In this document: positions 1-8,738 of the stretch, piece after piece
Layout of the letters: every line of letters begins with the position of its first letter
How positions within the stretch are numbered: the stretch's first letter is position 1
NCBI GenBank assembly: GCA_021733925.1
Contig: JAIPJY010000015.1
Location: 62,001 to 126,000 of the forward strand
Direction: 5' to 3'
DNA length: 64,000 nt
Source: Prosthecobacter sp.
GTDB taxonomy: Bacteria > Verrucomicrobiota > Verrucomicrobiia > Verrucomicrobiales > Verrucomicrobiaceae
Translations under genes and position numbers: made by a program
The notes under the pieces: generated by a model
What the model saw: only the letters and a program-made list of their open reading frames with translations
Database searches by the model: none
What the model was told of the DNA's origin: nothing

Positions 1-1
1 C

Positions 2-2308
2 GAGCTTTCGAAGTGCATCAACTGCTCGCGCTGCGTGCGTGCGTGCGATGAAATCCAGGGGCAGCATGTGCTCTCGATGCATGGCCGTGGCTTCAATGCG
101 AAGATCATCAAGGGGCTGGATGAATCGTTTGCGGACTCCGAATGCGTCTCCTGCGGTGCCTGCTCTCAGGCCTGTCCGACTTCGGCTATCAGCGATGTGT
201 TTTTCTCCAAGTCCATCGAGGCGACGAAGAAGACGCGCACGATTTGCACCTACTGTGGCGTGGGTTGCAATCTCAATGTTGCCACGAAGGGCGATGCTGT
301 GCTGAGCATTCAGGCCCCGGTGGATGCGGAAGTGAACCACGCACACACCTGCCTGAAAGGGCGCTTTGCCTTCAAGTTCTACAATCACAAGGATCGTCTG
401 CGTACTCCGCTGATCAAGCAGCCGGACGGCCAGTTCAAGGAATCGACTTGGGAAGAAGCGTATGATCACATCTTCGCCAATCTGACCCGCATCAAAAATG
501 ACCATGGCGGGCAGGCTGTGGCGGGCATTTCCTCCGCACGCTGCACGAATGAGGAGAACTACCTCATGCAGAAGTTCATCCGTGGCGTGATGGGCACGAA
601 CAATATCGACTGCTGTGCCCGCGTCTGCCACTCGCCAACGGCCTGGGGCATGCAGAAGAGCTTTGGCACCGGGGCGGCGACGAACTCGTATGAGGACATC
701 GAGCACACACGCTGCGTGATGGTCATTGGTGCGAATCCGACGGAAGGCCACCCGGTCACGGGGGCACGCCTGAAGCAGCACATCATGAAAGGCACGCCGC
801 TGATCGTGATCGATCCGCGCAAGATCGAACTCGTGCCGTATGCGAAGCACCACCTGCAACTGCGCCCAGGAACAAACGTGGCGCTGCTGAACATGTTCGC
901 CCGTTGCATTCTCGATGCGGGTCTGGTGAAGACCGAGTTCGTAAAGAAGCGCTGTGAGAACTGGGATGAGTTTGAGAACGGGCTGCGTGCGCTTGATTTG
1001 GATGCGCTGGCAAAAATTACAGGTGTGAGCTTGGAACTCGTGCGTGCCGCAGCTATCGAATACGCCTCTGCAGAGGCCGCAATGAGCTTCCATGGCCTCG
1101 GAGTTACCGAGCACGAGCAGGGCGCGAAGACGGTGATGCTCATTTCCAATCTGGCGATGATGACGGGCAACATCGGTCGTCCCGGCGTGGGGGTGAATCC
1201 GCTGCGCGGCCAGAATAATGTGCAGGGGGCGGCTGACATGGGCTGCCAGCCGCATCAAGGCGCGGGTTACTTTGAGATGGACGACGTGGAAGTTCAAAAG
1301 CGCTACGCGGACTTCTACGGTGTGCCCTCGCCGACAGAACCCGGCTGGAAGATCCCGCAGATGTTTGACGCTGCCGTCGAAGGCAAGCTGAAGGCGCTCT
1401 GGCTCATGGGCGAGGATGTGGTGCAGACCGATCCTGACGCGCATCACGTGCGCCATGCGATGGAGAGCCTCGAATTCCTCGTGGTGCAGGAGATCTTCAT
1501 GACTGAAACGGCGAAGTATGCCGACGTTATTTTGCCTGCTTCGTCCTTCTTGGAAAAGAGCGGCACTTTTACGAATGCGGAGCGTCGCATGCAGCGCGTG
1601 AACGCTGCTGTGAAGCCGCTCGCTGGCACCAAGCCGGATGGCCAGATCATGTGCGAAATCCTGCAGCGTTTTGGCTTCCCACAGCCTGACTACACGCCGG
1701 ATGGTGTGCTGGCGGAGATCGCGCAGATTGTACCGTTCTTCAAAGGCGCCACCTGGGAAAATCTGGGCATCAATGGCAAGCAGTGGCCAGTCAAAGAAGG
1801 TGGTGTGGACACGCAGATCATGCATCAGGAGCAGTTTGCCCGTGGCAAGGGGCACTTCCATTTCTTCCCATGGGTGGAGTCCACCGAACTGAAGACGAAC
1901 GGGCAGGAGTTCCCCTTCATCCTCACGACCGGACGCATTCTGGAGCACTACAACTGCGGCACCATGACGCGCCGCACGGGCAACAGCGACATTGTCACGC
2001 AGGACCTGCTCTCCATCAATCCGGAGGACGCCAAGCGTAAAGGCATTCGCGATGGCGACATCACCCGGCTCTCCAGTGCGCGTGGTGAAGTGGAACTGGA
2101 AGCCCGCGTGACCGAAGAGGTGAAGCCCGGCATTCTCTACACCACTTTCCACTTCCCCGAAGCCATGGTGAACAACGTCACCGGCCAGGGCTGCGACGGA
2201 GACACCATGTGCCCCGAGTACAAGGTGGTGGCGGCGGATGTCGAACTCGTGCGCATGGGCAAGCTGAAGAAGAAGCAGAAGGACGGCTTTGCGCCTGCGA
2301 TGGTGTGA
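2..2308 (+). CDS. fdhF: Formate dehydrogenase catalytic (alpha) subunit, 5'-truncated by window edge
   Basis: Molybdopterin (Mo/W-bisPGD) enzyme that oxidises formate to CO2. The frame is open to the window start, so the true start lies upstream; the first in-frame residues already read CINCSRCVRAC, a 4Fe-4S ferredoxin motif, followed by a second one (CVSCGACSQACP). Next come the catalytic-domain cluster motif CTYCGVGC (about nt 247-270) and the active-site stretch CARVCHSPT, where the metal ligand is an ordinary cysteine (TGC at 626-628), not selenocysteine. The ferredoxin-like N terminus is typical of NAD-linked soluble FdhA/FdhF proteins, whose beta and gamma subunits would lie upstream, outside the window. 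The C terminus is complete, ending at TGA. Confidence 0.93.
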   Translation, partial: ELSKCINCSRCVRACDEIQGQHVLSMHGRGFNAKIIKGLDESFADSECVSCGACSQACPTSAISDVFFSKSIEATKKTRTICTYCGVGCNLNVATKGDAVLSIQAPVDAEVNHAHTCLKGRFAFKFYNHKDRLRTPLIKQPDGQFKESTWEEAYDHIFANLTRIKNDHGGQAVAGISSARCTNEENYLMQKFIRGVMGTNNIDCCARVCHSPTAWGMQKSFGTGAATNSYEDIEHTRCVMVIGANPTEGHPVTGARLKQHIMKGTPLIVIDPRKIELVPYAKHHLQLRPGTNVALLNMFARCILDAGLVKTEFVKKRCENWDEFENGLRALDLDALAKITGVSLELVRAAAIEYASAEAAMSFHGLGVTEHEQGAKTVMLISNLAMMTGNIGRPGVGVNPLRGQNNVQGAADMGCQPHQGAGYFEMDDVEVQKRYADFYGVPSPTEPGWKIPQMFDAAVEGKLKALWLMGEDVVQTDPDAHHVRHAMESLEFLVVQEIFMTETAKYADVILPASSFLEKSGTFTNAERRMQRVNAAVKPLAGTKPDGQIMCEILQRFGFPQPDYTPDGVLAEIAQIVPFFKGATWENLGINGKQWPVKEGGVDTQIMHQEQFARGKGHFHFFPWVESTELKTNGQEFPFILTTGRILEHYNCGTMTRRTGNSDIVTQDLLSINPEDAKRKGIRDGDITRLSSARGEVELEARVTEEVKPGILYTTFHFPEAMVNNVTGQGCDGDTMCPEYKVVAADVELVRMGKLKKKQKDGFAPAMV

Positions 2309-2334
2309 ACAATCCGTCCAAGGTTTCCGATGGC

Positions 2335-3357
2335 ATGAAGCATGTGATCACAGTGCTGCTGGTCTGTGTGTTCGGCTGTACAGTGCTGCATGCCGAAATT
2401 TTGACCGTTCCCGTTGTCGATCAAGGCTGGCAGATCAAATTTGAAGGACCGGTGCTTGCCGTGGAAAGCCAGCAGTTCAATGCCGATGGACTGACCTACC
2501 GGGGCAATGCCGGACGGTTCAATGTGTCAGCTTTTGTGGGAGCACCGGCTGGAAGCGGCGGGGATAGCAAAGCTTGCCGCGATCACTTCTGGCAGAAGGC
2601 CAGCCAGAACCCGATGATCCAGAAGGACAGCGTGAAGCAATGGAACACGCCCTACTGTGAATGTGTGGAGTATGTGACCGTGGATGAGAGCCAGGGAGAG
2701 AAATTGACCCTGGCAAATATGAACTGCTATTTCGAGCTCCTGGGCAAATGGGTGGAAGTACACGCCTCGGTGATTTCACCGACTGAGGATGACACGCAGA
2801 TGCTGAAGAAACTTGGGGAGTCTCTCTTTTACTGCACCTTCTCCAGGGTCAAGGGGCCCGGACAGCAATTTTTGATGGGCAGCATGGGCCGGTTGCAGAT
2901 GGACGTGCCACCGGCGTGGAGGGCTGGGAACCTGTGTGTGACTCAAGGCATCGGAACCGGAGAGCAGCATACGCTGTCCCTTTTTTCCATCGCTGACCCC
3001 AATAAAAGCTGGAAGATGACCTTTTTTAACAGCGAGGTGCGCTACAAAACCTTGAACGACATCCAGCAAACGGCCCAGCGGTTTGCTGCAGCCGGTTCCG
3101 TGGAAGGCGAGGGGCAGATGCAGGAAATCAAGCTCAAGCAGGGCGTTGGTTGTCACGCTGAAAACACGGACGCATCCCCCGACGATGGGCCCACTGAAGC
3201 GGTTAAAGCCAAAGTCGTCTCAACGGCCTTCGTGGCTCCCGTGCCGAATGTTCTCGGCACGATCACGATCTTTGCGGATGATGCGAAAGACCCTGATTTC
3301 CTTGCGGCAATTCAGGCGCTTGGAACCATGGAGTGGGTGTCAGAAAAGACGAAGTGA
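2335..3357 (+). CDS. Secreted protein of unknown function (340 aa)
   Basis: I do not recognise the family. The ATG at 2335 was chosen because it opens directly on a signal peptide (MKHVITVLLVCVFGCTVLHA, likely cleaved after the last Ala), while the longer frame upstream runs into fdhF. After the leader the protein is soluble-looking with no further membrane segments and several scattered cysteines, so it is probably periplasmic or a lipoprotein (a Cys lies late in the hydrophobic stretch, but no good lipobox is visible). It starts 26 nt after fdhF on the same strand and could be cotranscribed, yet nothing links it to formate metabolism. Confidence 0.8.
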   Translation: MKHVITVLLVCVFGCTVLHAEILTVPVVDQGWQIKFEGPVLAVESQQFNADGLTYRGNAGRFNVSAFVGAPAGSGGDSKACRDHFWQKASQNPMIQKDSVKQWNTPYCECVEYVTVDESQGEKLTLANMNCYFELLGKWVEVHASVISPTEDDTQMLKKLGESLFYCTFSRVKGPGQQFLMGSMGRLQMDVPPAWRAGNLCVTQGIGTGEQHTLSLFSIADPNKSWKMTFFNSEVRYKTLNDIQQTAQRFAAAGSVEGEGQMQEIKLKQGVGCHAENTDASPDDGPTEAVKAKVVSTAFVAPVPNVLGTITIFADDAKDPDFLAAIQALGTMEWVSEKTK

Positions 3358-3415
3358 GGCATCTTGAATCTTTTCCTCGTGGCTATGGTGAACGAGCAGC
3401 CCAGTATTCATCATC

Positions 3416-4156
3416 ATGTCCCGTATTCTCGTTGCCACCGATCTGCACCAGCGCGCCGTTTTGTATGATGCGCTGGTGAAACTAGCGTCTAAGGTCAAGC
3501 CGGACGCGATCATCCTTGGCGGGGATTTTCTGCATGGCACCGGTTTGCTGCCGTATGGGAAAACCAGCCAGCTTACGCCGACGCTATGTGCCGTGGAACT
3601 CCATGCGATTGAAGAGCCACTGCTGTTTGTGCGTGGCAATCACGAGGACGAGAACTGGTTTGAGTTTCGTGATGCCTGGAGGTCGCTGCACGCTTCCGCG
3701 CCTATACGTCTGAACGGTGGCTATGCCATGATCGGAGAAGTTGGTGTTGTGGGCTTTCCATGTGCCATGGGTCAGGAGGAGGCATTCAGCGAAGGTGAAC
3801 CTCTTGGTGGCGAGCACTACCAGTATTGGTTCAAGCATCTGCTTGCTGACCATGGCGATGACGCGAGGAGGCTTTGGATCATGCATGAGCCGCCGACTGG
3901 AACGCAACTCTCCGAGGAAGGCTCACCGGTTGAAGGCAATGCGTGGTGGCGGGATGCGATCGAGGAGCATCAGCCCGAACTCGTGGTCTGCGGTCATGAT
4001 CACACCACGTCGATCCGGCGCGGTGTGTGGCAAGACAAGATCGGTGTGACGAACATCATCAACGTCGGGCAGAACATGGACGGGCCGCTGCATGCGACGC
4101 TGGTCACAGATCAGGCTTCAGGTCGGCTGCAATTTGAGAGGCTGGTGACGGCTTGA
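3416..4156 (+). CDS. Calcineurin-like metallophosphoesterase (246 aa)
   Basis: Cytoplasmic dinuclear-metal phosphoesterase; substrate unknown. The five-block family signature is visible: D9-x-H11 (ATDLH), GGDF with D37, GNHE with N75-H76, a conserved His in WIMHEPP, and a C-terminal GHDH block. There is no signal peptide or membrane segment. Length fits the small single-domain members of the family. The next gene converges from the other strand, ending 8 nt away, so this is the last gene of its transcript. The motifs support the fold strongly but do not tell phosphodiesterase from phosphatase or nuclease. Confidence 0.88.
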   Translation: MSRILVATDLHQRAVLYDALVKLASKVKPDAIILGGDFLHGTGLLPYGKTSQLTPTLCAVELHAIEEPLLFVRGNHEDENWFEFRDAWRSLHASAPIRLNGGYAMIGEVGVVGFPCAMGQEEAFSEGEPLGGEHYQYWFKHLLADHGDDARRLWIMHEPPTGTQLSEEGSPVEGNAWWRDAIEEHQPELVVCGHDHTTSIRRGVWQDKIGVTNIINVGQNMDGPLHATLVTDQASGRLQFERLVTA

Positions 4157-4163
4157 TCCCGCA

Positions 4164-5270
4164 TCACCCAAAACGCACGCAATAGATCGGCGGCAGATCG
4201 GCGCTGAGGCGTTCCCATGAGTCGCCGCCGTTTTCGCTGATCCAGACGGAGCCGGTGGTGCTGCCGAAGGCAAGGGTGCGGCCGTCGCCGGTGACATCCA
4301 GGCAGTGGCGATAGACGAGGTGATAAGCGTGCTCCTGAGGCAGGCCTTGGCGAAGGGGCTCGAAAGTCTGGCCGCCGTCACGCGTGCGCATCACGCATAA
4401 GGCGCCGTCGCAGGGCACGCGGAGCTCGTCTTTGATGCCCGGGACAAACCACGCGGTCTGCGAATCCTGCGGATGCATGGCCACGGCGAAGCCAAAGTTG
4501 GAGGGATTGGCATGGGTGATCTCGCGCCACTTCTGGCCGCCGTCGGTGGAGTGGAAGATGCCGTTGTGGTGCTGCATCCAGATCGTGTCCGGATCTGCCG
4601 CACTCCAGGCGATGCGATGCGGGTCCTGAATGCCGGGATCATAGGCTTGATCTGGCGGCATAAACTCGGCGCGAATGCCTTCGCCGATGTTGCGCCAGGT
4701 TGCACCGTTGTCGGTGGATTCCCATACGCCGCCGCAGGAGACGCCGATGAGCAGACGATGGCGATTGCGCGGATCGACCAGGATGGTGTGAATGCCCGGC
4801 CACTCTGCGCCACCACCCATCCATTTGGCACGGCCCGGATCATTCCACAGGCTTTCGACAAGCCGCCATGAAGCGCCGCTGTCGAGTGAGTGGAACAAAG
4901 CGCCCGGCAGTGTGCCGCACCACAGTTCGCCATCTGCGGCACCGGCTTCCAGAGCCCAGATTTTTTTCAGGTCCCATGGGATGGGCTGCTGGTCCGCCAT
5001 GTTGAGCACCTTGGGCGCGTCTTCCGGTTTGGGTGGAAAGGCCGGGCAGGCACGCTCTTCCCAGTTCGCGCCTGCATCATGCGAGGCGTGGAATTTGGTG
5101 CCGAAGTGCCCGTGCTCCACGGCGGCGTAGAGCGTGCCATCGCGCGCATCGGGCAGCAGCATGGGGACCTGTACACCGAGAAATGAGTTGCGGGTGATGC
5201 GCCAGCCAGCGGCGCTGCGTTCTGCTTCAATGAGTCCTTTGCGGGTGCCGAGATATAGTTTGGTGCTCAT
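4164..5270 (-). CDS. BNR/sialidase-like beta-propeller protein (368 aa)
   Basis: The sequence shows repeated S/T-x-D-x-G-x-x-W Asp-box motifs (for example STDNGATW, STDGGQKW, TRDGGQTF, SENGGDSW), the hallmark of BNR propellers annotated as exo-alpha-sialidase or WD40/YVTN/BNR-like proteins. There is no signal peptide, so it is probably cytoplasmic and unlikely to be a true sialidase. Start chosen at ATG 5270 (MSTKLYLGTRKG), since the upstream extension overlaps the neighbour. It lies 4 nt behind the MoaD-like gene; the two are surely cotranscribed and likely work together. No catalytic assignment can be made from the sequence. Confidence 0.85.
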   Translation of the reverse strand: MSTKLYLGTRKGLIEAERSAAGWRITRNSFLGVQVPMLLPDARDGTLYAAVEHGHFGTKFHASHDAGANWEERACPAFPPKPEDAPKVLNMADQQPIPWDLKKIWALEAGAADGELWCGTLPGALFHSLDSGASWRLVESLWNDPGRAKWMGGGAEWPGIHTILVDPRNRHRLLIGVSCGGVWESTDNGATWRNIGEGIRAEFMPPDQAYDPGIQDPHRIAWSAADPDTIWMQHHNGIFHSTDGGQKWREITHANPSNFGFAVAMHPQDSQTAWFVPGIKDELRVPCDGALCVMRTRDGGQTFEPLRQGLPQEHAYHLVYRHCLDVTGDGRTLAFGSTTGSVWISENGGDSWERLSADLPPIYCVRFG

Positions 5271-5274
5271 GGAT

Positions 5275-5544
5275 TCAGCCTCCTGACAGTGCCTGCATGA
5301 CAAAGATTTCGGAGTTCGGTTTCACGGCATCGGCCTGCTTTTGCCGATCAGTGATTGCGGTGCCATCGACAAACACGACCACATGCTGCCTCACAGCTCC
5401 CTGATCATCGAGGACATAGCTGCGCAGCGTGGGATGTTGAGTGAACACGGCGTTCAAGGCTTCACGCACGGTGGCTCCATCCATCTGGCAGATGGGTGCC
5501 GAAGTCTGACTCGCGAGATTGGCGGTGAAGTGAACCGTGGGCAT
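5275..5544 (-). CDS. MoaD/ThiS-family ubiquitin-like sulfur carrier (89 aa)
   Basis: Small beta-grasp protein ending in a Gly-Gly tail (ALSGG), the feature needed for adenylation and thiocarboxylation in MoaD/ThiS sulfur carriers. Residues around VVVFVDGTAI and SEIFVMQALSGG match the C-terminal half of the fold. Length is typical. It precedes the BNR-propeller gene by only 4 nt. There is no MoaE, ThiG or E1-like gene nearby, so the partner is unclear; the nearby formate dehydrogenase uses molybdopterin, but it is on the other strand and the link is speculative. Confidence 0.85.
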   Translation of the reverse strand: MPTVHFTANLASQTSAPICQMDGATVREALNAVFTQHPTLRSYVLDDQGAVRQHVVVFVDGTAITDRQKQADAVKPNSEIFVMQALSGG

Positions 5545-5554
5545 GGGCGCGTTT

Positions 5555-6826
5555 TTACTCTGGCAAATCTTCGCCCTGTGTCTCAGGCAGACAAGCGAGG
5601 AAAACCAGGCCGAGCAGGAAAAATCCGCCGAGGCAGGTGATCGCGGTGCGCAGGTCCAGGGTGGATTTCATCCAGGCGCTGAGCCAGATGAGCACGGGGG
5701 CAGCGAGTAGGCGGCCCGTGTTGAAACAGAATCCGGAACCGGTGGCACGCAGGTGCGTGGGAAACAGTGCAGGGAAAAAGGCCGCGTAGCCTGCATGGAT
5801 ACCCTGCGCAAAGAAGCCAAATGCCGGGAGCAGCACAAGCAGCAGCGCGTAGCTGCCGAAATACGAAGGCAGCCAGCAGATGATGGGCGTCATGGCCAGG
5901 GCGGCGAGGTGCATGAAGACAAAGGTTTTCTTGCAGCCCCAGCGGGCGCTTAGCGGCCCAAACGCGAGCATGCCTGCGCCTGCGCCTGCTGTTTGAATGA
6001 AGCCGAAGGCGATCTTCGATTTGCTGGACCAGTCTGGATCTCCCGCACGTTTCAAGAAGTCAGCGGCGATGTCCTGACCTGCGATCACGACGCCCCAAAA
6101 TGTGGCAAGTCCCACCATGGCCAGGAGAGCACCGAAGATCGCGCGCGAGCGCCAGCGCGGTGTGCCTAGCAGTTCGCTGAAACTGCCCATGCGTTTGGGC
6201 TTGGATTGCCGAGCCTCTTTCCATGCCTCGGGCTCCTTGATGCTCAGTCGTACCCAAAGCACGAGCAGTGCGGGAATAACGCCGAGCATGTACGCAGTGC
6301 GCCATTGGGTGCCGACCCAGAGACCGGAGGCCGCTGCGAGCCAAAGGCCCGCCACAGACGTGGCGTGGAAAATGCCACCGGCGCGTTCGCGTGCTTCTTT
6401 GGGAAAGACTTCGGCCACCAGAGCGGCACCCACGGCCCACTCACCGCCCACGCCCATCGCCACGAGGAAGCGCAGGGCGCCGACCTGCCAGATCTCTCCG
6501 GCAAAGGCCGTGATGCCGGAGAAAACCGAGTAGAACAAGATCGTCAGAGCCATCACCGGATTGCGTCCCCACTTGTCTGCGAGTGAGCTGAACAGCAGGC
6601 CGCCGAAGGTGCCACCGAGCAGGAAGATGCCGAGGAAGCGCTCGCCCCACACTTTCACCATTGGATCATCTGCATTCACATGCAGCAGTTCCGGCAGCAT
6701 GTCCGCCCGCGTCAGATTGTAAATCTGTCCTTCAAACGCATCGAACACCCAGCCGAGGGAAGCGACGAGCAGGACCAGCCATTGGTAGCGGGTGACGGTG
6801 GAGTACCATTTGGGGGCGGGGGGCAT
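5555..6826 (-). CDS. MFS transporter, sugar/organic-acid:H+ symporter type (423 aa)
   Basis: Twelve-helix major facilitator carrier in the cytoplasmic membrane. Family marks seen: the loop 2-3 motif GGLLFSSLADKWGRNPVM, the helix 4-5 region FLVAMGVGGEWAVGAALVAE and a mid-protein break with a charged cytoplasmic loop (KEARQSKPKRMGSF). The pattern resembles the aromatic-acid/sialate/metabolite symporter subfamily, but the substrate cannot be fixed. Start chosen at ATG 6826 (MPPAPKWYSTV); upstream in-frame codons fall in an intergenic repeat. It ends 10 nt before the MoaD-like gene, so it may head the three-gene transcript MFS-MoaD-BNR. Confidence 0.88.
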   Translation of the reverse strand: MPPAPKWYSTVTRYQWLVLLVASLGWVFDAFEGQIYNLTRADMLPELLHVNADDPMVKVWGERFLGIFLLGGTFGGLLFSSLADKWGRNPVMALTILFYSVFSGITAFAGEIWQVGALRFLVAMGVGGEWAVGAALVAEVFPKEARERAGGIFHATSVAGLWLAAASGLWVGTQWRTAYMLGVIPALLVLWVRLSIKEPEAWKEARQSKPKRMGSFSELLGTPRWRSRAIFGALLAMVGLATFWGVVIAGQDIAADFLKRAGDPDWSSKSKIAFGFIQTAGAGAGMLAFGPLSARWGCKKTFVFMHLAALAMTPIICWLPSYFGSYALLLVLLPAFGFFAQGIHAGYAAFFPALFPTHLRATGSGFCFNTGRLLAAPVLIWLSAWMKSTLDLRTAITCLGGFFLLGLVFLACLPETQGEDLPE

Positions 6827-6832
6827 GGGAAT

Positions 6833-6880
6833 AAAAAATGACGAAATCAGAATGAGGAATGACGAATGAAATTCCAAGCC
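6833..6880 (+). repeat. Short AATGACGAA-type intergenic repeat, copy 1
   Basis: A run of imperfect units (AATGACGAAATCAG, AATGAGG, AATGACGAATG) lies just upstream of the MFS gene. The same words recur at 10165-10227 and, inverted, at 10263-10310. No protein can be supported here; chance frames through it only extend the neighbouring gene. Confidence 0.65.
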
Positions 6881-6929
6881 TGAATGCCGAAAACATCCGT
6901 GCCTCGGAGTGATCGGTCATTCGGTCTTG

Positions 6930-8201
6930 TTAAACGGGCAGCGTCGTTCCAGGAATGGCCACGGGATACCAGCCGTCTTCATCAGGCTTCACCGGAGGTT
7001 CGGTGGCCCAGGTGATGTTGTCGGGGACGAGGGCGTCCTGCGAATTCATCGCCTGCTCCCAGGTGATGACCTGGCCGGTATAGGTGGCCATGCGGCCCAT
7101 GACGCCCATCATGGTGCTGTGCGCTGCGTAGTCGGCGTCGTTGCGGACTTTGCCGGTGCGGATGTTTTCAAACAGCGCGTCGTGTTCGAGCTGATAGGCG
7201 TCTTCCTTGTTGCGCAGACGTTTGCCGCCGGGGGGCTGGCCGTTGATGAGGAACTTGCCGCCGTTCGCCAGATCGGCTGCGCCCTTGGTGCCGTGGAAGT
7301 GCTCGCTAACATCCCGTGCGCACTTGCCGCCGATCTGGCAGCACTGGCTGAGGATGCGCATGCCGCTGGCGTATTCAAACTCGATGGTGTGATGGTCAAA
7401 GATGGTGCCGTTCTCTTTCCCACGGCGTACTTGTCTGCCGCCCTGGCCTACGGCTTTGATGGGCATGACTCCTTGCATGACCCAGTTTGCGACGTCGAGA
7501 TTGTGGCAGTGTTGTTCCAGGATGTGATCACCGCTCATCCAGGTGAAGAAGTACCAATTGCGAATCTGGTAGTGAAGTTCGCTCTCGCCCGGTTCGCGCA
7601 CAAACCCGGGGCGCGAGGTGCCGTTCCAGTACACGCGGCCAAAGACGAGGTCTCCGATCTCGCCAGCGTGGATACGGTCGATCATGTCAATGTAGCTGGG
7701 CTGGTAGCGGCGTTGAAAGCCGACGCAGACATTGAGCTTCTTTTTCTTGGCTTCCTCGGAAGCGGCAAGCACGCGGCGCACGCCTGCGGCATCCACGGCG
7801 ACGGGTTTTTCCATGAACACATGTTTTCCGGCTTTGATGGCCTGCTCAAAGAGGAAGGGACGGGGGCCTGGAGGCGTGGTGATCAGCACGACGTCTGCGA
7901 GGGCGAAGGCTTTGGTGTAGTCTTCGAAGTTGGTGAAGACTTGATCCGGCGGCACGTCGACCTGGCCCTCGTGCTTCTCTTTGAGGATGTCCAGCGCGGC
8001 CTGCGCTTTGCCTTCCAGCGGATCGACCACGGCGACGAGCTTTATCGTTGAGCCGGCGGAGAGCGCCTGATTGCAGGCTCCTGTGCCGCGTCCGCCGCAG
8101 CCGATGAGGGCGATCTTGATGTCGTTGTCTTTCGGTGCCGCAAACGCGTGCGTGGCAGCGGTCAGGGCGGTGGTGGCAATGAAGGTGCGTCGGGTGGTCA
8201 T
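6930..8201 (-). CDS. Tat-exported Gfo/Idh/MocA family oxidoreductase (423 aa)
   Basis: NAD(P)-dependent sugar or cyclitol oxidoreductase family. The N terminus carries a twin-arginine leader (MTTRRTFIATTAL, cleavage near AFAA), then the Rossmann motif IALIGCGGRGTGACNQAL, and the EKP motif (HVFMEKPVAVD) that bears the conserved lysine. The C-terminal half is the usual alpha/beta domain, with NWYFFTWMSGDHILEQHCHN supplying the region of the conserved substrate-binding histidines. Tat-exported members of this kind are abundant in Planctomycetes and Verrucomicrobia; substrates are mostly unknown. It is flanked by gaps on both sides and looks monocistronic. Confidence 0.9.
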   Translation of the reverse strand: MTTRRTFIATTALTAATHAFAAPKDNDIKIALIGCGGRGTGACNQALSAGSTIKLVAVVDPLEGKAQAALDILKEKHEGQVDVPPDQVFTNFEDYTKAFALADVVLITTPPGPRPFLFEQAIKAGKHVFMEKPVAVDAAGVRRVLAASEEAKKKKLNVCVGFQRRYQPSYIDMIDRIHAGEIGDLVFGRVYWNGTSRPGFVREPGESELHYQIRNWYFFTWMSGDHILEQHCHNLDVANWVMQGVMPIKAVGQGGRQVRRGKENGTIFDHHTIEFEYASGMRILSQCCQIGGKCARDVSEHFHGTKGAADLANGGKFLINGQPPGGKRLRNKEDAYQLEHDALFENIRTGKVRNDADYAAHSTMMGVMGRMATYTGQVITWEQAMNSQDALVPDNITWATEPPVKPDEDGWYPVAIPGTTLPV

Positions 8202-8262
8202 GGTGGTTGGAGACGATTCTGTGAACCGTCCTCAACACCCCAACCTTTCATCTGTCCGCCAT

Positions 8263-8637
8263 TCAGCGCAGCAGTCCTGCCCAGGCCTTGCGCTCCGACC
8301 ACAGAAGGAAGAGCGACAGCACGGCAATGGTGATAAGCGTGGGGTCCAGAATGCCATCTTTTTGAACAAACTGATGGTAGGCCAGGATGTTCACGATGAC
8401 AGGGCCGACGCAAAGCAGACCGAAATTGCGTGTTTTGGGAACAAGGAGAAGGAGACCGCCGAGCATCTCGAAAACCTTCACAAACTTCATGTAGCCTGTG
8501 GGACCAAAGGCAGCCATGAAATGGGCTTCCTCCGGGTTCAGTTTTTGTTCAGGCACTTTGCCGAAGAAAAACATGCTGGAAGCCATGATGAACAGAAGTC
8601 CGAGGACGATGGAGGCGGCGAGGGTGGCGTATTTCAT
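8263..8637 (-). CDS. DoxX-like small membrane protein (124 aa)
   Basis: Four predicted transmembrane helices in 124 residues, with the family-like segment KVFEMLGGLLLLVPKTRNFG between helices 2 and 3. DoxX/DoxD-like proteins of this size often occur with ECF sigma factors and SRPBCC/VOC genes, which is the context here. It is the last gene of the 16294-to-8263 minus-strand cluster, 101 nt behind the SRPBCC gene at 8739, so a separate promoter is possible. Biochemical role unknown. Confidence 0.82.
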   Translation of the reverse strand: MKYATLAASIVLGLLFIMASSMFFFGKVPEQKLNPEEAHFMAAFGPTGYMKFVKVFEMLGGLLLLVPKTRNFGLLCVGPVIVNILAYHQFVQKDGILDPTLITIAVLSLFLLWSERKAWAGLLR

Positions 8638-8738
8638 GGGAGCAGAGAAGTGAAATAAAGATCTGAGCGATTCAACAACGAGGGGTGATGGCTGCGAAAT
8701 GTGATATGCGATAAATGAGGTGGAATGTGAGCTGTGTC

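Noticed and set aside
614-634. Selenocysteine in the formate dehydrogenase active site
   Set aside because: The codon at 626-628 is TGC, an ordinary cysteine, and no in-frame TGA occurs.
4164-5270. True sialidase for host glycans
   Set aside because: No signal peptide, no recognisable catalytic arginine triad or FRIP motif, and the partner is a sulfur carrier.
6909-8051. 380-codon plus-strand frame
   Set aside because: Lies wholly antisense to the Tat-exported Gfo/Idh/MocA gene, shows no domain, and is an effect of high G+C third positions.
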